A stretch of 27,472 nucleotides of DNA from Planctomycetota bacterium (lineage in GTDB: Bacteria; Planctomycetota; Planctomycetia; Pirellulales; Pirellulaceae): positions 1 to 27,472 of the forward strand of contig JAJDEH010000033.1 of assembly GCA_029259935.1 (NCBI GenBank), read 5' to 3'. The notes under the pieces were generated by a model. It worked only from the letters and a program-made list of their open reading frames with translations, was not told the DNA's origin and ran no database searches. Position numbers and translations under genes: made by a program. This document shows positions 1 to 6,657 of this stretch, piece by piece; positions within the stretch are counted from its first letter, which is position 1, and each line of letters starts with the position of its first letter.

Positions 1-1029
1 ATCCAACCAACACTCCAACAACGTAGCTTGATTTGCGTTCGCGGCGATATGCCCCTGGGCGTCGAGACAACGGCTGACGCAATCCACGGCCGCGCCCGCA
101 TCACTGGGCCATGAATCGGTCGCCAGACGGACGGCGCGGGCCAGTGTCTGGTCGAGTTCATCGCTGGCTTGACCCACGAGCGACCGCGCCAACTGGCTGT
201 AGAACTGAGTTGCCATTTCCATCACGCGCCGCATCCGGTCGCGTCGCGCCGACGCGTCCTTTCCCGCTTCCTCCACGAACGTCGACAGTTCTTTGGAAAA
301 GGCGACGGAGTTTTGGGGAAGGTGGCTCAGGTATTCCAGCAGCCGATTGCGAAACTCGCGCACGGTCGGTTCGGATAACTCCTTGGCAGTCCACAAACTG
401 CCTTCGGCGAGCGCGGCAATTTGATTTGCTTCCGCTTCGTCGCTGGCGATGCCGGTGGAAAGAACTTGCCGCGTCACAAAGTCACGAGGCAGCGGTTGAA
501 AACGAATGATCTGGCAACGCGACCGAATGGTGGGCAACTGTTTTTGTTGGCTAGTGCCAATCAGAATGAGTACCGACCGGGGCGGCGGTTCTTCCAACGT
601 CTTCAGCAGGCAATTCGCCCCTTCCTGATTCAATGCGTCGGCGTCATCGATAATCGCCACTCGGCGATTTCCACGAAACGGCTTGAGACCAATGTCGTGG
701 CACATGCCGACGCGCATGCGATGTTCGCGGTCGCCAATGAACGTTTCGACCGGAATAAAATTCTTGTCCGCCGGTTTGGCGACCAAAATCAAATCCGGAT
801 GGGTCGCGGCCGTCACTTGTTGGCAAGCTGGACACGCGCCGCACGGTTGCATTTCTTCCGCCGGATTGGTTTCGCATAGCAAGGCTTTGGCCAGTTCCAA
901 AGCAAACTTCCGCTTGCCCACGCCGGGCGGCCCGACAAACAGAAACGAACTGGCCATGCGTCCGCGTTGGAGCGACCGCTTAAACTGTTCAACGACGGCG
1001 TCGTGTCCGTGAATTCCTTGCCAAGACAT
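1..1029 (-). CDS. holB: DNA polymerase III delta-prime subunit (partial, 3' end outside window)
   Basis: Clamp-loader subunit that helps load the sliding clamp on DNA. Reading the minus strand from the ATG at 1029 gives 343 open codons with no stop before the window edge, so the C-terminus is missing. It starts MSWQGIHGHDAVVEQF. Visible features are a P-loop-like GPPGVGKRKF near residue 38 (the usual S/T after GK is R), a zinc-binding region with CGACPAC, a Walker B-like VAIIDDADALN, LLKTLEEPP and the SRC motif (TIRSRCQ) typical of clamp-loader AAA+ proteins. It lies 89 bp downstream of tmk on the same strand, the common bacterial tmk-holB order. The family could in principle be DnaX, but the short zinc region, the lack of a canonical P-loop and the tmk neighbour favour delta-prime. 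Confidence 0.9.
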   Translation of the reverse strand, partial: MSWQGIHGHDAVVEQFKRSLQRGRMASSFLFVGPPGVGKRKFALELAKALLCETNPAEEMQPCGACPACQQVTAATHPDLILVAKPADKNFIPVETFIGDREHRMRVGMCHDIGLKPFRGNRRVAIIDDADALNQEGANCLLKTLEEPPPRSVLILIGTSQQKQLPTIRSRCQIIRFQPLPRDFVTRQVLSTGIASDEAEANQIAALAEGSLWTAKELSEPTVREFRNRLLEYLSHLPQNSVAFSKELSTFVEEAGKDASARRDRMRRVMEMATQFYSQLARSLVGQASDELDQTLARAVRLATDSWPSDAGAAVDCVSRCLDAQGHIAANANQATLLECWLD

Positions 1030-1118
1030 GGCGGTAACTTCCCCTCAACTTTGGCTAATCTTCACTTTGTCTAATCTTCAAAAGGCGGCTCTCGCCGCGA
1101 AACTTGCCACCTAAATCA

Positions 1119-1742
1119 TCATGAAACGCCGCGCGAGGAAATGACCTCGGAAGCGACCCCGCAAATTGCATCTTGAATCGCCCGCACATCACGCGACGCG
1201 TCGACGATCGCAATTTCCTCGGGGCGTAATTTCGCCTCTTGCAAAAACCCTTGCCGAACTTTTTCTTGGTATTGCGGACCGCGGGCTTCAATGCGATCCA
1301 GCGACCGGTCCATGCGAGTCGCCGCCTGCTCCACGTCCAAGTCCAGCACGAAGGTCATCGCCGGCGAGATGCCTTGAGTGGCGACCGCACCGACCCGTTT
1401 GACTTGTTCGACGTCCAAGCCGCCCGCGTATCCCTGATAGACCACATTGGCCAACAGGTAGCGATCGGAAACGACCGTCTTGCCCGCCTGGAGCGCCGGA
1501 CCGATCACTTCCTCCACCAACTGGGATCGCGAGGCCATATAAATCAACATCTCGCTAAGAGGCGAGATCCGCGTAGCGCCGTCGTCGGTGAGCAGAATCG
1601 ACCGCAGCGACTCGCCAAGCTTCGTTCCACCCGGATCGCGGCACTGGACGACATCGTTTCCGGCGTCGCGCAGCCACGAGCAGAACAACTGCATTTGCGT
1701 TGTCTTTCCTGCTCCATCGATCCCGTCAAAACTGAAAAACAT
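1119..1742 (-). CDS. tmk: Thymidylate kinase
   Basis: Phosphorylates dTMP to dTDP with ATP in the cytoplasm, for dTTP synthesis. The 207-residue protein has the family length. It shows the N-terminal P-loop FDGIDGAGKTTQ (residues 5-16), the DPGGTKLGESLR segment (the family usually has REPGGT; here the first residues read RDPGGT), the DRY-type motif VSDRYLLANVVYQGYAGG that binds the nucleotide base region, and the LID/arginine segment DRIEARGPQYQEKVRQGF. The ATG at 1742 begins directly before the P-loop strand (MFFSFDG), as in other Tmk proteins. The 89-bp gap to holB suggests cotranscription. Confidence 0.95.
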   Translation of the reverse strand: MFFSFDGIDGAGKTTQMQLFCSWLRDAGNDVVQCRDPGGTKLGESLRSILLTDDGATRISPLSEMLIYMASRSQLVEEVIGPALQAGKTVVSDRYLLANVVYQGYAGGLDVEQVKRVGAVATQGISPAMTFVLDLDVEQAATRMDRSLDRIEARGPQYQEKVRQGFLQEAKLRPEEIAIVDASRDVRAIQDAICGVASEVISSRGVS

Positions 1743-2611
1743 GTCAACTTTCTCATCCCCACCGGCGCCTCTGGAGAGAGGAAAGGTGAGGCCGACTAGA
1801 TGTCGAAACTAAATTGAATCATCGCCTGGCAGCATTGTAGAGTCCCGACCTTGCTTTCAACAGCACGGCGACGAGGACGCTGCGGGGCAAACTTCGTTGC
1901 GTTCGACGGCGAAACATGTCGAGCTGCCCGCGACCGGAAACCCCTTCCGACTGCCCTTCGTTGTATTGTATCGATCGACGTGGCCATGCGGCTAGTATTA
2001 TTTGTCGTGCGGCCATTCGCCATCGACGTTCCGTATTTGACCGGTGCCTCGTTCAACAGTTCGGCTCAAGTTTTTTGCCCACCCAGCGCCGGGGCGACAC
2101 TCGGCGACACTCCGTCGAGGCAAGCGGGGCACTCACGAATGTGTAACATACGAGAACCGCTCAAGCCGCTTACCGTTCGCCTCGTTTCAAGACCCATCCC
2201 TCCGTCCGCTGCTCATCGCTAACCCTAGAGGAGGAAACAGTTTGTCTTCCGTTCGTCGATTTTCAATTTGATCCTCCCTTCAACATTCGGCACGATCCGC
2301 CGGGTTTTTTGCCGCCGCAATTTGCAATCGTTTTGCAATCATTCAGCCAACGTCGGCATGCAGCGTCCCACTGTCCGCCCACGCTTGTAAGCGGCTTCAA
2401 GCATCATCCTCGCGTTCGCGTAAGACTTTATTCAAGCCTCGCTCGCTATCACGAACGCTCCTTCCAACTCCATTTTACAAAAGTCAACGAATCTTCGCTT
2501 GGATTGTTGCCATCAGACCTATGGGGCCTTGAATACAAAGACCCGTCTCCGAAAGCCCACGATCGCCCATCCCCAAAGCGATGCCACGTTCTACATGCCG
2601 TGCGGTAGCAT
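1743..2611. other. Gene-free stretch upstream of tmk
   Basis: About 870 bp between tmk and the APH-like gene, both on the minus strand. The open frames here (up to 99 codons) have arginine- and serine-rich, low-coherence translations with no recognisable domain and no good ribosome binding site, so I do not call any. The tmk promoter should lie near its lower end, but I could not identify one with confidence. No clear repeat or RNA gene was seen. Confidence 0.5.
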
Positions 2612-3508
2612 TTAGTCCGAGAGTAGGTCATGAATCACGGACTGAGATTTTGCGGCTTCATCCGGGTTCGATCCGCGATGACTTCGCAGTTGGAGTAGCG
2701 ATTTCCAGAGCCCCCACCCGCGCCCTCTGGCCCAGGTCGCTTCGTCAACCGCCAGTTCCCCGCGGAACCTCTCCCTGCTTGCTCCTGAAAACAGGGTCCA
2801 GGCAATGGTGACATCACATGCTGGATCGCCGGCGGCCAACTGGCCAAAGTCAATCACGGCGCTCAACCTTCCCTCTTGAACCAAAAGATTCCCAACAGCG
2901 ACATCACCGTGTATCCAGACCGGCATGCCAAGCCATTTCGCGTCGAGGGCGGAATTCCAAACCGCGGTTGCTCGCCGAGCATCAACCACGTGGTGCAATT
3001 CATCAATACACTGACGAGTTTGCCCATCGTACACCGAAAGGTTTCCGCCTCGGAAAAAGTTTTCCGGGCCTGGGGAAGGCGCGTCTTTCGCATCGATATC
3101 TTGCAAGGCGTTGAGAAAAGTCGCCAAGTGTATTGCGAATTGAGTTAGATTGTCGATTCGTTCCGCGGTGGCACTCTCGCCTTGCAGCCATGTGTTGATC
3201 GACCAATGCCATGGCAGCCCGCGCCCCGGCTGGCCCATTGCGACGGGAACGGGAATCGGCAAGGGAAGATAGGGAGCGAGCTTCGGCAGCCACCGTTGCT
3301 CGGTGTTGACATGGGCCGCGTATTCCGGCCCGCTCGGCACCCGAACACTCATCTGGTCGCCCAAACGAAAGGTTCGGTTATCATGTCCGTCAATTTCGAC
3401 GGGCTCAACCGAAAGATCCGCCCATTCCGGAAATTGATCGGCGATCAAACACGCCACGAGGGGCGCATCGATCTGAATCAATTCGTGCGAGTGATCATGC
3501 AGAGTCAT
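2612..3508 (-). CDS. Aminoglycoside phosphotransferase (APH) family small-molecule kinase
   Basis: A 298-residue protein of the APH/choline kinase fold that transfers phosphate from ATP to a small molecule. The catalytic loop HGDVAVGN (residues 200-207, family pattern HGDxxxxN) and the metal-binding IDFG (219-222) are intact. The N-lobe has GHDNRTFRLG followed by SVRVPSG, where an arginine occupies the place of the usual ATP-binding lysine; this is common in a subgroup annotated as aminoglycoside phosphotransferases. The start ATG at 3508 has no clear Shine-Dalgarno. The left arm of a 397-bp inverted-repeat element begins 13 bp upstream of the start, so the promoter may be inside that element. 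The substrate cannot be read from sequence; antibiotic resistance should not be assumed. Confidence 0.85.
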   Translation of the reverse strand: MTLHDHSHELIQIDAPLVACLIADQFPEWADLSVEPVEIDGHDNRTFRLGDQMSVRVPSGPEYAAHVNTEQRWLPKLAPYLPLPIPVPVAMGQPGRGLPWHWSINTWLQGESATAERIDNLTQFAIHLATFLNALQDIDAKDAPSPGPENFFRGGNLSVYDGQTRQCIDELHHVVDARRATAVWNSALDAKWLGMPVWIHGDVAVGNLLVQEGRLSAVIDFGQLAAGDPACDVTIAWTLFSGASRERFRGELAVDEATWARGRGWGLWKSLLQLRSHRGSNPDEAAKSQSVIHDLLSD

Positions 3509-3521
3509 TGGCGATTTGTAA

Positions 3522-3918
3522 CTAGCGCGTTGTCACAGCTAAGAATTAGGGTTAGTTGAGTTCGCCAGGGGTGCCACTCTACGCCGTGAACCGAATTAAT
3601 GCTGTCAGTATGTTTTGGATCTGGAAAACAAGTGGGTTTTTTGACTTCCGGAAATAGTCAACAACTGCGCCAACTCTGCAGCCGCAACGGGGCAAGCAAT
3701 GCCAGCATTGCTGCGGTCGCCCCGGGATCTTGAATTAGGAAACATCGTAAAACGCAGGGCAAAACCATTGTCAACACTCTCGCAAATAACAAGTTACGCC
3801 TGATGACACAGTATTTCGGTTCACGGCGTAGGGTGCCACTGGCGTCTCGCCAGTGGACGCTACGAACACGGGCAAGATGCCCGAGGCACCCTAACATTAA
3901 GCTGTGACAAAGCACTAG
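3522..3918. repeat. Inverted-repeat element with ~75-95-bp diverged arms
   Basis: The left arm (about 3522-3598) carries CTAG followed by GTTGTCACAGC, then GCCACT and TACGCCGTGAACCGAA. The reverse complement of the right arm (about 3811-3918) carries CTAGTGC, TTGTCACAGC, TTAGGGTGCC and TACGCCGTGAACCGAA in the same order. The arms are imperfect and the right arm has an extra hairpin (GGCGTCTCGCC and GGGCAAGATGCCC). The ~210 bp between the arms shows no coding signal. This looks like a non-autonomous mobile or intergenic repeat (MITE-like). No target-site duplication was recognised. The right arm abuts the multi-hairpin repeat that starts at 3915. Confidence 0.65.
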
Positions 3919-4156
3919 GTAGCTTGAAGCTTCTCAATATCTGGCATCCCGTCGGGATGCGGAAAATACGCGCTCAGCAACCGGTGGTGCGCCTACGGCA
4001 ACCACCGGCTAATGGCTGTGAGCCCTATCGGGTTCAAATCCATCCCGAAGGGATTTCAGCAATTAGCCGGTGGTCAGCGCAGCGCCACCACCGGTTACCA
4101 AACATGTACACAACAGCATCCTGACAGGATGCCAGCCCGATGCGCAAAATGACGAA
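3915..4156 (+). repeat. Multi-hairpin intergenic repeat, copy A
   Basis: A 242-bp copy of an element also present at 5764-5999. From 3944 to 4156 the copies have equal length (213 bp) and I count 3 mismatches. It is built of nested hairpins: GCATCCC-gtc-GGGATGC (3944-3960), CCGGTGGT paired with ACCACCGG twice, ATCCC-gaa-GGGAT in the centre, and GCATCCT-gac-AGGATGC (4116-4132). The outer hairpins resemble each other, so the unit is roughly symmetrical. Copy A has a 7-bp insertion (GAAGCTT) near its left end. Weaker similarity to copy B continues to about 4192. Frames translated through it are spurious. Confidence 0.85.
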
Positions 4157-4381
4157 TTCGGAAGACCGAATAGACTCTCGACGTCGAGAGCCCATCAATC
4201 TGAAACCTGGTCGATTCTCCCACCGCTCATTAGCATTCTCCCCATCGCGACGACTCCTTGGACGGTCAAAGCAATGCCAAGATCGAATGCGGCTTGTTGG
4301 CGATCTGCCTTCGGACGATACTGGTGTCAATGATAAATCAACTGGGTGGAAGGCTATTCTTACTAGGGGGATATGGGTGGC

Positions 4382-4771
4382 ATGGCGATCTTGATCGCAT
4401 TGGACACGGTTGTCATTTGCTGGCTGGTTAGACTGTTTGACAAAGAGCGGCAAATGGAATGGGGCAAAGCCGCTTTGTGCGCGGTGGCGGTTTACGTAGC
4501 TACCTTCATTGTCTCGATGTTGGTGGTGGCGCTGGACATCTGGAGTTGGTCCGCGTTGGACGACGAGAGCTTTTCGATGTTGCCCATTATTCATTGGGCC
4601 GTTTCCCTTATCACTGCATTTATTGTTACGGGGTTGGCCTTCCGCCTCGTCTTCGGCATGCCGTTCGCCCGAGTCGCGATAGCTACCTCCCTGTTCTTCG
4701 GATATCGCATCTGCCTGGTCATCGCGGGTGTACTCGTCCTATGGGCGCTGTTCGCGGCTTTGCCCGACTAG
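4382..4771 (+). CDS. Small hydrophobic membrane protein of unknown function
   Basis: About 129 residues, mostly hydrophobic, with four likely membrane segments: residues 2-19 (AILIALDTVVICWLVRLF), roughly 31-53, 64-86 and 93-125. A charged loop (DKERQMEWGK) follows the first segment. I recognise no family. The start is chosen at the ATG at 4382, because the purine-rich AGGGGG at 4365-4370 is 11 nt upstream of it but only 2 nt from the earlier ATG at 4373. The gene converges on the antitoxin locus, and the toxin stub overlaps its last ~53 bp on the other strand. It lies between two near-identical repeats, so it may be accessory DNA. Confidence 0.55.
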   Translation: MAILIALDTVVICWLVRLFDKERQMEWGKAALCAVAVYVATFIVSMLVVALDIWSWSALDDESFSMLPIIHWAVSLITAFIVTGLAFRLVFGMPFARVAIATSLFFGYRICLVIAGVLVLWALFAALPD

Positions 4772-4835
4772 CTGCAAGAGCCACGGCATCCAGTTCATCC
4801 GCGGCTTGTTGCGTATAGACGACGCGGCAAGTCAT
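4719..4835 (-). pseudogene. Stub of a ParE/RelE-type toxin
   Basis: The antitoxin stop and a new ATG overlap as ATGA (4832-4835), the usual arrangement of an antitoxin-toxin pair. The frame begins MTCRVVYTQQAADELDAVAL, which resembles the first strand and helix of RelE/ParE toxins (typically hydrophobic strand, then xxAxxDLxxI). After about 20 codons the resemblance ends and a stop follows at codon 39, against the ~90-100 residues of a full toxin. The break falls at about 4770, which is the stop codon of the convergent membrane-protein gene, as if a junction had removed the rest. The family call rests on a short segment and is an inference. Confidence 0.55.
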
Positions 4836-5098
4836 GACAGGCGCTGCGGGAGGCCCAGCTTTTCCCGGATGCGGCGATCTACTTCGTCAAACGGCACAAC
4901 TCGCCCAGCCTGCATGTCGTCAATGCCCGCCTGGATCGCCGCCCGGTCATCCTGCCGTTGAAGGGCCTGCATGGCACGACGGTGCAGGTCGACGTCAGTG
5001 AGATAGACTTTTTGGGTCTGATCGTCTTCGACCTCAATACCCTCCGGCTGTTGATCGAGGGCTCGCCGCTGTTCGTCGGATAACGAGGGTGATTTCAT
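4832..5098 (-). CDS. Antitoxin of a type II toxin-antitoxin pair (orphaned)
   Basis: An 88-residue acidic/basic helical protein: MKSPSLSDEQRRALDQQPEG, then a strand region ending in KVYLTDVDLHRRAMQALQ, and a C-terminal part with AIQAGIDDMQAGRVVPFDEVDRRIREKLG. The C-terminal pattern AGRVxPFxEVDxRIRxK is common in small antitoxins paired with ParE/RelE toxins, where this tail wraps the toxin. The ATG at 5098 is preferred over an upstream TTG at 5134, because a promoter (TTGCCG-18-TATAAT) covers the extension. The downstream toxin starts with an ATGA overlap but is truncated. Such antitoxins usually repress their own promoter. Direct family assignment is from memory of similar proteins. Confidence 0.65.
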   Translation of the reverse strand: MKSPSLSDEQRRALDQQPEGIEVEDDQTQKVYLTDVDLHRRAMQALQRQDDRAAIQAGIDDMQAGRVVPFDEVDRRIREKLGLPQRLS

Positions 5099-5104
5099 GA
5101 CCCC

Positions 5105-5134
5105 ATTATACGCCCAGCGGCGATTTAGCGGCAA
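5105..5134 (-). promoter_or_regulatory. Sigma70-like promoter of the antitoxin gene
   Basis: On the minus strand, TTGCCG (5134-5129) is followed after 18 nt by a perfect TATAAT (5110-5105). The antitoxin ATG starts 6 nt after the -10 box, so the transcript would begin at or next to the AUG, giving a leaderless or nearly leaderless mRNA. Confidence 0.55.
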
Positions 5135-5344
5135 GAAAAACGTTCCTTGTTTGTTCTATGCTTCTGTCTTTTATCCTTTCCTCGAAGCCATGATTGGACC
5201 GCAACCAATCAGCCCATGGCAAGGCGAGCGGCGATCACCGCGTCGCGCTGGGCCCCGGCCACAATCGTCAGCCCAGCGAGGCAACGCCTTGAGCGATTTT
5301 GATTCCATTGTCTGCGTTTCGTTCGATGGCTCGACGGCATCATT

Positions 5345-5545
5345 GGCCAAAGGCCATCGTCACCGTCGCCTAGGGCAACGCCCTAGGAAGGAATTGGCCA
5401 CGCCTTGCCGGTTGGCTGAAAGCCATACTCACCGACCCCGAGTGAATATGGCCTTCAGCCAACGAGGCGCTGTTCCATGTCGACCTGGGGCGTTGCCGGC
5501 TTCGCCGGCGCTGCCCCAGGCTACGGTGACGATGGCCTTCAGCCA
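5345..5545. repeat. Large palindromic repeat with three hairpins
   Basis: The left part carries CCTAGGGC-aac-GCCCTAGG (5369-5387). The right part carries CCTGGGGC/GCCCCAGG enclosing GCCGGC-ttc-GCCGGC (5484-5520). The flanking GGCCATCGTCACCGT (5352-5366) is inverted as ACGGTGACGATGGCC (5523-5537). Between the arms is a near-perfect palindrome (5412-5462) with TTGGCTGAA and TTCAGCCAA at its ends and a short GC-rich loop. The whole is thus an inverted arrangement of hairpins. No coding sense; intergenic repeat of the kind often seen in planctomycete genomes. Confidence 0.7.
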
Positions 5546-5628
5546 AAAAATCCCTCAGGGCGTTGCCTGCAAGGGCGAAACAACCAAATGGGCTCAGCCT
5601 GCGAAGTCGCGATCAAGAGAAGAGAGTT

Positions 5629-5716
5629 GGCCAGGAGAAGCACGAGAAGACACGAAGAGAGAAAACGTAACCGAACCGTATCTGTTTTTTCGTGTATTTT
5701 TGTGCTTCTCGTGGCC
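5629..5716. repeat. 88-bp MITE-like element with ~32-bp terminal inverted repeats
   Basis: The left end GGCCAGGAGAAGCAC...ACACGAA (5629-5660) matches the reverse complement of the right end, GGCCACGAGAAGCAC...ACACGAA (5716-5685), with few differences. The middle is a short spacer. The transcript would fold into one long hairpin. No transposase is nearby. Confidence 0.6.
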
Positions 5717-5763
5717 AGATGCCGCGCCGTTGTGTCGCCCGGTCAGGGCTTGTTTGATTCGGG

Positions 5764-5999
5764 CTAGGTAGCTTCTCGATGTCTGGCATCCCGTCGGGAT
5801 GCGGCAATTACGCGCTCAGCAACCGGTGGTGCGCCTACGGCAACCACCGGCTAATGGCTGTGAGCCCTATCGGGTTCAAGTCCATCCCGAAGGGATTTCA
5901 GCAATTAGCCGGTGGTCAGCGCAGCGCCACCACCGGTTACCAAACATGTACACAACAGCATCCTGACAGGATGCCAGCCCGATGCGCAAAATGACGAAT
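5764..5999 (+). repeat. Multi-hairpin intergenic repeat, copy B
   Basis: Second copy of the element at 3915-4156, same orientation. The outer hairpins are at 5786-5802 (GCATCCC/GGGATGC) and 5958-5974 (GCATCCT/AGGATGC), and the paired CCGGTGGT/ACCACCGG hairpins lie between them. It lacks the 7-bp insertion of copy A. Similarity to copy A resumes after a ~10-bp gap and runs to about 6047 (GAAGACCGAAT, GACTCTCG). The direct repeats enclose about 1.6 kb holding the membrane protein gene and the broken toxin-antitoxin pair. Confidence 0.85.
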
Positions 6000-6657
6000 G
6001 ACGAAGGAATGGAAGACCGAATGGACTCTCGGCGACGGAAGCCCCTCCGTTCTTTGGCATTAGTCATTCGGAATTCTTTACTCTTTTGGAATTCGTCATT
6101 CAACCAGCCGCCGGGCGTTATCGCCGCTTGTTGCAATCCCGATTCGACGCCGCCACCCCACCGACACCGCTCGCAAGGCGAGACCGTCATGGCATGATCA
6201 AACGCCGTCAGGAATCTCACGTGAAAGGACACGGCGACCCGAGATGCCTATCTGATGAGTGGCACTTTCTGTTCTTGATAGTCTACAATTATTTGGATTC
6301 CTGCAAGGCCGTGGCGGTGATGTAGCGACCTTCTAGGTGATTCCGATTTTGGTCACCCTTGACGGGAACAAGGCGTTTTGAATTCGCATACGGCAAGATC
6401 GGGTTCACTTCGTCCCGATCTCGGTGTCTGCCGTGAGTGACTCGACAGATGCTTCGCAGAATCTGTTGAAATTGTTGCACTCGGAACGGCAGTGGTGTTA
6501 GTTTATGTGACTACGGACTTACTTTGGCATCCTAAGGGACCTGTGGTGCGGACCTTACAAAAGGCTTGCTTCACCCCCATCGCAGGGCAATTCGAATGGC
6601 GATCCTCTGAAATCTTACCACGACGCAAGCGAACGAGGATCTCCACAATTCCGGTGG
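6000..6657. other. Gene-poor stretch before the propeller-like gene
   Basis: The first ~100 bp contain degenerate motifs of the type AATGACGAATGACG (5990-6005) and their inverted form near 6062-6102, following repeat copy B. Frames of 60-118 codons here, including one on the minus strand at 6289-6480, have no recognisable domain and I do not call them. From 6511 the frame of the next gene is open but has no ATG, GTG or TTG until 6658. Confidence 0.5.

Noticed and set aside
2612..3508. Antibiotic resistance gene
   Set aside because: The fold is APH-like, but substrate cannot be read from sequence and many such kinases act on metabolites.
3944..4132. Short repeated palindromes suggesting a CRISPR array
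   Set aside because: The hairpins are not regularly spaced direct repeats with unique spacers, and no cas gene is present.
4034..4594. Long minus-strand frame (and a similar one at 5876-6232) with a shared ending
   Set aside because: The shared part is the translation of the duplicated multi-hairpin repeat; outside the repeat the two frames are unrelated, so they are not genes.
6289..6480. 63-codon minus-strand frame upstream of the propeller gene
   Set aside because: Somewhat protein-like, but no family, start signal or neighbour supports it; possibly a remnant.
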